From Mycolicibacterium neoaurum (GTDB lineage Bacteria; Actinomycetota; Actinomycetes; Mycobacteriales; Mycobacteriaceae), in contig NZ_JAQIIX010000002.1 of assembly GCF_036946495.1 (NCBI RefSeq), positions 3,410,001 to 3,474,000 on the forward strand: a DNA stretch of 64,000 nucleotides, given 5' to 3'. Below, piece after piece: positions 33,130 through 40,900 of this stretch. The number at the start of each line of letters is the position of its first letter. Position 1 is the stretch's first letter. The notes beneath the pieces were generated by a model. It had not been told where the DNA came from and ran no database searches. It saw only the letters and a program-made list of their open reading frames with translations. Made by a program: the position numbers and the translations under genes.

Positions 33130-33933
33130 TCAGGCGGCGGTGTGCCTGACCCGCGGGCGTTCGGCCATCTGGGCATTTGCCTGTTTGCGCAGCGAGTCCA
33201 GCGCCTTGGCCAGGATGCGCGATACCTGCATCTGTGAGCAGCCCATCCGCTCGGCGATCTGCGTCTGGGTCATATCCTCGAAGAACCGGTAGTCGAGTAC
33301 GGCGCGTTCTCGCGGGGACAGTTTTTCGATGAGCGGTCGCACGGTCTCCACATCGATGATCTTGTCCAGCCGGGTGTCCACCGAACCGAGGGTGTCCTTG
33401 AGGGTGAAGTCCTCACCGTCGTCGGTGGCCGGTCGGTCGGTGGAGACGGTCGAGTAATGGCTCGCGGCCACGGTCGCCTGGATGACCTCTTCGCGTTCGA
33501 TGCCCAGGTGGGTGGCGATCTCGCTGGCGGTCGGCGCGTGGCCCAGGGTGCGGGTCAATTCCTCGCGTGCCTTGGTCAGTTGCAGGGTAAGATCTTTCAG
33601 TCGGCGCGGCACGTTCACGGCCCATCCGGTATCACGGAAGTGCCTGCGCACCTCGCCCATCACCGTCGGTACGGCAAAGGACAGGAAGTCCGCCCCACGG
33701 TCCGGATCGAACCGGTTGACCGCCTTGATGAGTCCGATACAGGCGACTTGGTAGAGATCATCGTAGGGCTGTCCGCGCCCGGCGTAGCGCTGGGCGATGT
33801 GTTCGGCCAGCGGCAGGATCCTGGTGATGATGTCGTCGTAGAGGGTGCGATGGTCGGCGGAGCCGGGCTCGTGGCAACGCAACAATCGCACCATATCGGC
33901 GATTTCGGCGTACTGCTGATCGGTTCGTGGCAT
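33130..33933 (-). CDS. SigB/SigF/SigG-family sigma factor (SigF-like)
   Basis: A 267-residue group 3 sigma factor of the stress/sporulation family. Region 2 (about 40-110) includes PYDDLYQVACIGLIKAVNRFDP and FLSFAVPTVMGEVRRHFRD; region 3 has NVPRRLKDLTLQL and LGHAPTASEIATHL; region 4 (about 200-255) has LSPRERAVLDYRFFEDMTQTQIAERMGCSQ in two adjoining blocks. The mycobacterial sigF gene normally follows rsbW/usfX directly; here no anti-sigma gene is adjacent, and an RsbW-type gene lies 3.3 kb away. AGGGGA lies 7 bases before ATG. It appears to be preceded by its own type of promoter, suggesting autoactivation. It may be a second SigF paralogue. Confidence 0.93.
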   Translation of the reverse strand: MPRTDQQYAEIADMVRLLRCHEPGSADHRTLYDDIITRILPLAEHIAQRYAGRGQPYDDLYQVACIGLIKAVNRFDPDRGADFLSFAVPTVMGEVRRHFRDTGWAVNVPRRLKDLTLQLTKAREELTRTLGHAPTASEIATHLGIEREEVIQATVAASHYSTVSTDRPATDDGEDFTLKDTLGSVDTRLDKIIDVETVRPLIEKLSPRERAVLDYRFFEDMTQTQIAERMGCSQMQVSRILAKALDSLRKQANAQMAERPRVRHTAA

Positions 33934-33992
33934 CCGAGTTTCCCCTGTTCGAAACGGTACTGAGGGTGGCTCGGATCTGAACCGTCTATTGC

Positions 33993-34019
33993 ATACCCCG
34001 AGGAGTCGCTCATCGAACC
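33993..34019 (-). promoter_or_regulatory. SigF-type promoter of the sigma factor gene
   Basis: On the minus strand GGTTC (34015-34019), a 16-base spacer and GGGTAT (33993-33998) match the SigF consensus except for one -35 base. The start site should lie near 33986, about 50 bases before the ATG at 33933. This supports autoregulation. Confidence 0.6.
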
Positions 34020-34053
34020 TCGAGTTCGGGCCGGTATGCCGGCCGCATGATCA

Positions 34054-34167
34054 TTATGCGACGGCGGTACCCGCCGCGCCGTGGTCACGCGCCGATTGTG
34101 CGCACGACGCGCATTCCGCGGCGTCGAGGTCGAATTCTCCGCATGTCGTGCAGATGAACGGAATCAC
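34054..34167 (-). CDS. 37-residue zinc-ribbon-type small protein
   Basis: A tiny gene supported by a perfect GGAGG 7 bases before its GTG start (34167) and by a SigF-type promoter 54 bases upstream of the start. The product begins MIPFICTTCGEFDLDAAECASC and continues with a short Ala/Gly-rich tail. Cys6, Cys9, Cys19 and Cys22 form two CxxC knuckles nine residues apart, a minimal zinc ribbon. Zinc ribbons of this size usually bind nucleic acid, ribosome or RNA polymerase. It lies 120 bases upstream of the sigma factor gene on the same strand. Not recognised as a named family. Confidence 0.72.
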   Translation of the reverse strand: MIPFICTTCGEFDLDAAECASCAQSARDHGAAGTAVA

Positions 34168-34220
34168 GATCGCACCTCCAGGTGTGTTGCGGCGCCGCGA
34201 TCGCGCCCGATGGTCAGCCT

Positions 34221-34248
34221 GTACCCGGTGCGGTGGTGAGTTGAAACC
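34221..34248 (-). promoter_or_regulatory. SigF-type promoter of the zinc-ribbon gene
   Basis: On the minus strand GGTTT (34244-34248), 17 bases, GGGTAC (34221-34226). The predicted start near 34214 gives a leader of about 47 bases containing the GGAGG site at 34175-34179. Transcription could also run on into the sigma factor gene. Confidence 0.6.
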
Positions 34249-34473
34249 GACAGTCCCATGAGGTGCTGTGCCTGCTCTCAGGGGCATGACGCAAGACGAA
34301 AGCTCTTACGGCGACGTTAAATTGCCGCGAATGTATGTCGAAAAGGAAACCCCAGATGACGCTCGTATTGGTCTTGCTGTCGAGGTTTGCAGCAGTTGCA
34401 CGGACAGATATCGACGCCGGCAGGCAGGCCGTACTCGCTGTCCACAAAGCGCACGCGGAGTTACGGTAGGAAC
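34249..34473. other. Relatively AT-rich intergenic stretch
   Basis: The part 34286-34400 is visibly lower in GC than its surroundings. Short frames cross it: one from ATG 34286 (its translation contains CSSC and a third Cys) and one of 44 codons at 34335-34469. Neither has a convincing ribosome-binding site and the first overlaps the ANTAR gene start, so no gene is called. Confidence 0.35.
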
Positions 34474-35163
34474 ATGTCTGATCGGGGGAACGATCTCGCA
34501 CGCACTCTCGCGGACCTGGCACTGACGATGCAGGACCAGGCCGGCACCGAATCCACTCTCGAGGCGGTGGTCAAGGGCGCAGTGGACATCGTTCCGGGCG
34601 TCCGATGGGCAGGTGTCTCGATGATCGAGGGTCACACCGTCATCCCCAAAGCGCCGAGCGATCCGCTGGTCGCCCGCTTGGACCTGTTGCAGACCGAACT
34701 CGACGAAGGGCCGTGCCTGAGTTCGCTGCGTGAGCATCGCACCGTGCTCATCGCGGATATGGCTACTGAGACGCGCTGGCCTCGGTTCGCTGCGGCGGCG
34801 AGCGAGCTGGGTGCGCGCAGCCTGTTGTCCTTCCAGCTGTACGTGCTGCAACAGAATCTCGGAGCACTGAACCTCTATGGCGGTGAGGCCGAGGTGTTTT
34901 CGGAGGATTCGGAGTTCATCGGTGCCATCGTTGCCCAGCATGCCTCCATTGCGTTGTTCGGTGCGGAGGCCGAGAGCCAGTTCGAAGAGGCGCTGCACAG
35001 TCGTGATGAGATCGGGCAGGCCAAGGGGATCATCATGGAACGCTTCAAGATCGATTCGATGGCGGCGTTCCGGCTGCTGGTCAAGCTCTCGCAGGATGCC
35101 AATGTCAAGCTCTCCGATATCGCGCATCGTCTCGTCGCCTCGGTGGACGACGAGACGCCCTAA
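34474..35163 (+). CDS. GAF-ANTAR regulator
   Basis: A 229-residue GAF (about 20-165) plus ANTAR (about 165-225) protein. GAF features include DEGPCLSSLREHRTVLIADM and GALNLYGGEAEVF; the ANTAR domain has GQAKGIIMERFKIDSMAAF and LSQDANVKLSDIAHRLV. It starts at ATG 34474 with GGTAGGA just upstream. It is followed 73 bases later by a STAS gene in the same direction. This is the second of three such regulators in the window (others at 30750 and 44773); their GAF domains differ, so they probably sense different signals. Confidence 0.92.
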   Translation: MSDRGNDLARTLADLALTMQDQAGTESTLEAVVKGAVDIVPGVRWAGVSMIEGHTVIPKAPSDPLVARLDLLQTELDEGPCLSSLREHRTVLIADMATETRWPRFAAAASELGARSLLSFQLYVLQQNLGALNLYGGEAEVFSEDSEFIGAIVAQHASIALFGAEAESQFEEALHSRDEIGQAKGIIMERFKIDSMAAFRLLVKLSQDANVKLSDIAHRLVASVDDETP

Positions 35164-35236
35164 GTTACCGAGACCTCCGGTACTGGCTATGATCGGTCCG
35201 CCGTGCCAGCGGCCGAGCGAACGGGAGGTCGCGGTG

Positions 35237-35605
35237 ATGAACATGGTGGGGGATTCGGGCGCGTCGGCGTGCGGTGTCAGTACCCGTCGGGTGGACGGGA
35301 CGGTGGTCATCACCGTGACCGGCACGATCGACATGGTGACCGTCGCGCAGTTGGAGGCGGGAATCGAATCGGCAATGGCCGATGCGCCGGCGCGCGTCGT
35401 GATCGATCTGCTCGGCGTGCAGTTCCTGGCGTCCATAGGCATCGGTGCACTCGTCGCTGTCCACCATCATCCGACGGTACGGTTGGCCGTCGTCGCTGAC
35501 GGACCTGCGACCGCCCGGCCGCTACAGCTCGTCGGGGTGGCCGATGTGATCGATGTGTGCCCGACGCTCGACGATGCGTTGAAAACGGTTCTCGTACAGC
35601 GATAG
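35237..35605 (+). CDS. STAS-domain anti-sigma factor antagonist
   Basis: A 122-residue single STAS domain. RRVDGTVVITVTGTIDM and VVIDLLGVQFLASIGIGALVAVHHH carry the fold; the Ser in FLASIGIG sits at the phosphorylation site of SpoIIAA/RsbV. In its unphosphorylated form it would bind an RsbW-type kinase and free the sigma factor. GGGAGG lies 8 bases before ATG 35237; GTG 35234 is possible. It is the second gene after the ANTAR gene and ends 8 bases from the convergent SpoIIE phosphatase gene, a likely partner. Confidence 0.88.
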   Translation: MNMVGDSGASACGVSTRRVDGTVVITVTGTIDMVTVAQLEAGIESAMADAPARVVIDLLGVQFLASIGIGALVAVHHHPTVRLAVVADGPATARPLQLVGVADVIDVCPTLDDALKTVLVQR

Positions 35606-35613
35606 TCGCCGAT

Positions 35614-37056
35614 TCAAGAAGTCGCGTTGAGGGCCAGCAGCGCGATATCGTCGGTCGGCTGGAGTTTGGGGATCAGCGTCGCCAGATCGTCGATGAGCGC
35701 CGCCGCGCTCAGAGCCGTGCGGGTCGTGCCGTAGGTGGCAAGTGCGGCATCGTCGAAAGGCTCGGCCCCGCGGCGTGCCTCGGTGAGCCCGTCGGTGTAG
35801 AGCAACAGTGTCTGACCAGGCTCCAGCGTCAATGTCAGCGTTCCGAACGTCGCGTGCGGGGTGGCCCCGACAAGCATGCCGGTCTCCGGTCTGACTGCGT
35901 GTGCGGTCTTCGCCCGCGGATCCAGTAAAAGGGCGGGAGGGTGCCCACCGGTAGCCATGATCAGATCGAAACCACCGGAGCTACGCGGGCGCAGGATCAG
36001 TACCGACACCGTCGCGAAACGGCGTGGACGCAGTTCCCGCAGTAGCACCGCATTCAGTTCCTCCAGCGCCGAGGCGGGTTCATGGTCATGCAGCAGCGCC
36101 GCGCGCAGGCTGTACCGAATGAGTGTCGTCAGCACGGCCGCATGCACACCGTGGCCCTGGACGTCGCCGATGAACAGACCCCACGTTCGCTCGTCGAGGG
36201 CGAACGCATCGTAGAAGTCACCGCTGACATCCCGCGGTGATGCCGGGTGATACCCGGCAACCAGGTCCAGGCCCGGGATCTCGGGCAGCACTGGGGGCAC
36301 CAATATCTGCTGCAGTGCTGTCGCATAATCGTCGATGCTGTCGCGCTCTCGTTCGGCCGCCTGCCGGTCCAGCTGGGCCTCGTCGCGGTCCGACCGGGCC
36401 TGATCCCGATCTCGCTGAGCGATCAGGCGATCCGAGCGCGCCTCATCCAGCGCCAGACGCGCACTGTCGCGATCCCGCCTGGCCGCGTCTCTGTCGGCCC
36501 GGACCTCGTCCAGTTCGGCCTCGGCGACCGTACGAAGCCCATGTTCGAGGGTCAGGGCTTCCGAGGACGAAAGCCGGAGCTCCAATTGCTCGATCACCAC
36601 GACGGCAAAGTCGGCCAGTACCGACAGCTGCGACGGAGAGGGATCGCGACGCGAACGGGTGTCCATCGCCGCGACGGCACCCAGGTGGTGTCCGTCGAAC
36701 GTGATCAGCGGGACACAGGCGTAGAAACCGATGCCGTGCGCGCGAACGAAGCGGTTACCTGCCGTACGCGGGTCGGTTTGGCAGTCGGACACCACGTGTG
36801 GGGCTGTGCCGGCAATGGCGGTGGCGCACAGTCCGTCCTCACGGTCGATCCGGTCGACGTCCAGCCCGTGGGTGCCGATCATCCAGATGTTGTCCCGTTC
36901 GACGAGTGTGACGACGCCATATGGTGCGTCGAAGACCTCGGCGATGATCGTGGCGATACGCGCCAGCACCGGGTCGGCCGGGCCGATGACCTTGCGATAT
37001 CGCGCCACCGCAGCCAGCCGCACCCGCTCGTCGGCGTCGATGTCGTCGGTGCTCAT
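35614..37056 (-). CDS. GAF-coiled-coil-SpoIIE (PP2C) phosphatase
   Basis: A 480-residue phosphatase expected to dephosphorylate STAS proteins and so activate the sigma factor. It has GAF (about 20-160, with VERDNIWMIGTHGL and FYACVPL), a highly charged heptad-repeat helix (about 170-250) built from repeats such as DRDAARRDRDSARLALDEAR, and a PP2C domain (about 270-475) with SGDFYDAF, GDVQGHGVH, TGGHPPAL, YTDGLTE and TDDIALL, all metal-binding Asp in place. The charged helix probably transmits the GAF signal. It is convergent with the STAS gene and divergent from the RsbW-type gene. Confidence 0.92.
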   Translation of the reverse strand: MSTDDIDADERVRLAAVARYRKVIGPADPVLARIATIIAEVFDAPYGVVTLVERDNIWMIGTHGLDVDRIDREDGLCATAIAGTAPHVVSDCQTDPRTAGNRFVRAHGIGFYACVPLITFDGHHLGAVAAMDTRSRRDPSPSQLSVLADFAVVVIEQLELRLSSSEALTLEHGLRTVAEAELDEVRADRDAARRDRDSARLALDEARSDRLIAQRDRDQARSDRDEAQLDRQAAERERDSIDDYATALQQILVPPVLPEIPGLDLVAGYHPASPRDVSGDFYDAFALDERTWGLFIGDVQGHGVHAAVLTTLIRYSLRAALLHDHEPASALEELNAVLLRELRPRRFATVSVLILRPRSSGGFDLIMATGGHPPALLLDPRAKTAHAVRPETGMLVGATPHATFGTLTLTLEPGQTLLLYTDGLTEARRGAEPFDDAALATYGTTRTALSAAALIDDLATLIPKLQPTDDIALLALNATS

Positions 37057-37184
37057 GGCTCCTACCCGATTCTGATTCGCGTGGACTGCTGCAGCCGACA
37101 GGGTTCCCGTTTCGTAACGGTTTTATACGGAGCAGGCGTACGTGGCGAGGGCCATGACTAGACCCCGTCGAATGGGGTAACCGA

Positions 37185-37634
37185 TTGAAGATGTCCGCAC
37201 TTACCGACCCTGCGCCGCTGTCAGGTGACGCTGACTTCGTGGTGACGGCGGCCGCCGAGCCGACCGCGGCCGGCGAGTTGAGCGGCGAAGTCAGGGCCTG
37301 GTTGACCCGACGAGTGCACATCGACACCGACCGGATCGCCGATATCGTGCTTGCCGCCTACGAGGCATTGGCCAACTGCGCCGACCACGCGTACCGCGGC
37401 CAATCAGCCACCGGGGACATGAGCATCGAGGCCCGCCACGATACGGACGCACGGACGGTGCGGCTCTGCGTGGTCGACCGCGGCCACTGGCTGGATCCAC
37501 GATCGTCGCCGAAGAACCCCGCCCGAGGTCGCGGGCTGCGACTCATGCGCGCGCTATGTGATGATCTGACCGTTGACGGCACCGATCACGGCACTCGGGT
37601 GTGTCTGAAGTTCGAGCACTGTCCGGCCCGCTGA
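37185..37634 (+). CDS. RsbW-type ATP-binding anti-sigma kinase
   Basis: A 149-residue GHKL ATPase like RsbW/SpoIIAB. The N-box is YEALANCADHAYRG, the G1 region is VVDRGHWLDP and the G2 region RGRGLRLMRALCDD. It should bind a sigma factor and phosphorylate STAS proteins. TTG 37185 has GGGG 7 bases upstream; ATG 37191 (two codons later) is equally plausible. It is divergent from the SpoIIE phosphatase gene and faces the STAS gene at 37640 with a 5-base gap. It is the only stand-alone RsbW-type protein in the window and so the first candidate partner of the sigma factor at 33130. Confidence 0.88.
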   Translation: MKMSALTDPAPLSGDADFVVTAAAEPTAAGELSGEVRAWLTRRVHIDTDRIADIVLAAYEALANCADHAYRGQSATGDMSIEARHDTDARTVRLCVVDRGHWLDPRSSPKNPARGRGLRLMRALCDDLTVDGTDHGTRVCLKFEHCPAR

Positions 37635-37639
37635 CGGGG

Positions 37640-37945
37640 CTATGCGTCCACGATCTGCACTGTCACCAGATCGGCGAGCCCGCTGAGTGTGAGGATCGCC
37701 TTCAGTAGTCGGTTGGCCAGGATGCTGATGTGGTCGACGTGTCGGAAGAGCGCGTTGATGGCAGCGCTGTCGAGATAGGTGACATGCGTGAGGTCCACGG
37801 AGACAAGGCCCCCTGTTCCAGCGGTCGCGGTCTCAAGCGCAGCGGAGAACGCCTCGACATTACTCAGGTCAATCTCCCCGACCGCTTCCAACGCGGTCGT
37901 CCCGGCGTCGGTGCGGGTCTGGTGGAGGGTGAGTTCGGTGTTCAT
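37640..37945 (-). CDS. STAS-domain anti-sigma factor antagonist
   Basis: A 101-residue STAS domain: ALEAVGEIDLSNVEAFSAAL, then VSVDLTHVTYLDSAAINALFRH, with Ser in LDSAA at the canonical phosphorylation site. Its ATG shares the A with the stop codon of the giant hybrid gene (TGATG), so translation of the two is coupled. The simplest reading is that it is phosphorylated by the RsbW-like C-terminus of the hybrid and dephosphorylated by the hybrid's PP2C domain, or that it acts on the stand-alone RsbW-type protein encoded on the facing strand. Confidence 0.9.
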   Translation of the reverse strand: MNTELTLHQTRTDAGTTALEAVGEIDLSNVEAFSAALETATAGTGGLVSVDLTHVTYLDSAAINALFRHVDHISILANRLLKAILTLSGLADLVTVQIVDA

Positions 37946-40900
37946 CAGCGGATCCTCGCCTGCATATCCACGGTGGTGCCGAGGTGATCGGAATTGATGG
38001 TGACCTGGTGGGTCAGCGCGCGCATCAACGCGAGGCCGCGACCGCGGGTGGGGTGTGGCACCTCGTCGGCGGGCTTCCACACACCGGTATCGGCGATGCG
38101 CAGGTGAACGTCTGACCCGTGCACCCGGCCGGTGAGCGTCACCGTGCCGGACTTCCCGCCGCGGTGCCCGTGTTCTATCGAGTTGGCGACGGCTTCCCCC
38201 ACTGCGACCAGCAGATCCTGGACCTGCTCGGGGTGCAGACCGTTGCGCGACAACCACGTTCGCAGGGCGTTGCGGGTGACGGCCAGCTGGCCGATGTCGG
38301 CGGGGACGCTGATGTGCAGGGGGCCGGGGTGACGGTAGAGCAGCATCGCCACGTCATCGGAGTAGCCCTGTGGTGGGGTCATGCCGGCCAGCAGGCGGTC
38401 GGCCAGTTCGTCACCTTGATCGGTCGAGCAGGCTTCCCGCAACAGCTCACCGGCGCGGGCAATACCGTCATCGAGCGACTCGCGTCGACGCTCCACGAGA
38501 CCGTCGGTATAGATCAGCAGCGTCGCTCGCGCAGGTAGCGTCAGCAACGCGACCGAGCGGTTTCGGCCCGGCCGAATCCCTACCGGGACACCACGTGCCG
38601 CGTCCAGCGTCATCGAGGTCCCGTTGGCATCGACCACGATCGGTGGCGGATGCCCCGCGTTCGAGTAACTGAGCTCCCCGGTCTCCAGGTCGAGCACTGC
38701 GCAGAACACGGTGGTGGACCTGGCCCCGGTGAGTTGCATGGCGAAACGATCGAGACCGGCCAATGCGGATGCCGGGGAGGGATTTTCGAGCAACAGCGCG
38801 CGGCACGCGCTGCGCAGCTGACCCATGACGGTCGCGGCGTCCAACCCGTGGCCTACACAGTCTCCGACGATGAGACCGGCCCGGCCGTCACCGAGGTCGA
38901 TGACGTCATACCAATCCCCGCCTACCTGAAGCGGTGTGGTCGCCGGTAGGTAGCGGGCGGTGAATCCCGGTGGAAGGGCGGACGGTCCGAGAATGGCGTG
39001 TTGCAGCGCCACGGCCGTCTGGTGCTGTTGGTCGAGGCGGTGCACCCGGTGCAAACCCTGCCCGAGCTGTCCGGCAAGCACGGTCAGCAGGGTATGGTCC
39101 GGTGCGGTGAAGGGCCGGTTCTCGGCGAGTTCCATCCACACGACCAACACTCCGTCCGGGTGGGACACCGCGATGGCCGCGGTTCCCGGCCCACCGGTGA
39201 GTGAGGTGAGCAGGTCGGCATCACACAGCGATTCGATGAATCGGCGCTTGCTGGTGGGCAGGTCATCCCACGCGGTGGATACCCCTGCGGCGATCACCTT
39301 CGGGTGATCGGTCGACCCGTCGGTCGCAAAGGTGACGGCGAGAACGCGCCGCGCCTGCCATATCTGGCGCAGCACGGTGATGGTGGATTCCACGGCCTGG
39401 TCCACGGTCTCGGCGAGGACGAGGGCATGATTCAGATCTGCCAGTGCGGTGTCATGGCGTCGACGGTAGTGCTCAGCGGTCGCGTCGCGCAGGGTGCCGA
39501 CGGTGAGGCGCTCCCCGGTGTCCGGGTCTTCGGCATGGGTGAACGAGAACGTCACCCACAGCCGATGACCGTCGCGGTGACACACCGGCACGGTGCGGAC
39601 TCCGCGGTCCCGGTGCAGCAGGTCCTCGAATGCCGTCGCGATCTGCCGATGTGCTTCGGGTTCGGTGGCCGCATCCGGCCACCAGGGATGAATGGGTGGA
39701 TAGGGAAGGCCCTCCGGACCGTAGCCGAGGATCTCGGCGAATGCAGCGTTGATCTCGACGACGGCTCCGTCGGCGTCGCAGACGAAGAACGCTTCCTGCA
39801 GGGAGTCGATGAGTGCGTCATGCCAGCGCGCGTGATGGGCCCGCATCCGGGCCAGGGTGATGTTGGCCTGCACTCGCGCCAGCAGCTCCGATGCGGCGAA
39901 GGGCTTGACCAGGTAGTCATCGGCTCCGGCGCGCAGGCCGTCGATCGAGGCCTCCGCGCCCGCCCGCGCCGACAGCAGCAGCACCGGCAGTGCGGCAGTG
40001 CGGGGATCGGCGCGCAGCGTGGCCACCAACTCCAGACCATCCAGATGAGGCATCATCACATCGCTGACCACCAGTTCCGGCGGCCGCGACCGGATGATGT
40101 CGAGGGCATGCCTGCCGTCGGACGCCTCTTCGACGGCGTACCCCGCGCCGGTGAGTAGCCGGGTGATGTAGTGCCGCATATCGGCGTTGTCATCGGCCAC
40201 CAACACCCGCTCCGAGGTGCTCGCCGATGGTCTGGCCGGCGATACCACATGGGTGCCCTCGTCCTCGGGCAGCCAGCGCAAGGCCTCCTCCAGGAAGGGA
40301 TTCGCCGACTGCGCCGGCGCCTCGTTCGTGGTCGCGGACCCACCAGGGGAGACAATCGCCTCTTCCGGTAAGTGATTGGTGCCGAACGGGATCCGTATGG
40401 TGAAGGTGGTACCCCGACCCTCGGTGCTCTGCGCGGTGATGGTGCCGCCGTGCAGTGCCACCAGCTCACGCACCAATGCCAGTCCGATACCGCTTCCTTC
40501 GTGCGATCGTGCCCACGCCGCCGGAATACGGTGAAAACGATCGAAGAGCCGGGGCAGTTCATCGGCGGACACGCCGATGCCGGTGTCGGCGAGGACGAAC
40601 ACCGCGTCGTCGCCATCGCGGTCCGTCCGCACCGAAATGGAGCCGCTTGCAGTGAATTTCACCGCGTTCGACAGAACGTTGAGTATCACCTTCTCCCACA
40701 TGTCCCGGTCGAGGTAGACCGGTTGGCCCAGCGGTGGGCATTCCACCAGGAATGTCAGTCCCGCACGCTCGACCGCCGAGCGAAACCCACTGGCCAGCTC
40801 TGCGGTCAGGGCCGCGGCATCCACCGGTTCGTAGCGTGCCTGCGTCCGGCCCGCTTCGATCCGGGCGAAATCGAGCAGCGTGTTGACCAGTTTGGTCAGC

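Noticed and set aside
34335..34469. 44-codon frame, hydrophobic N-terminus
   Set aside because: No ribosome-binding site and no sign of coding constraint.
34286..34525. Frame from ATG 34286 with a CSSC motif
   Set aside because: Weak ribosome-binding site, overlaps the start of the ANTAR gene, composition unlike neighbours; listed only as an AT-rich region.
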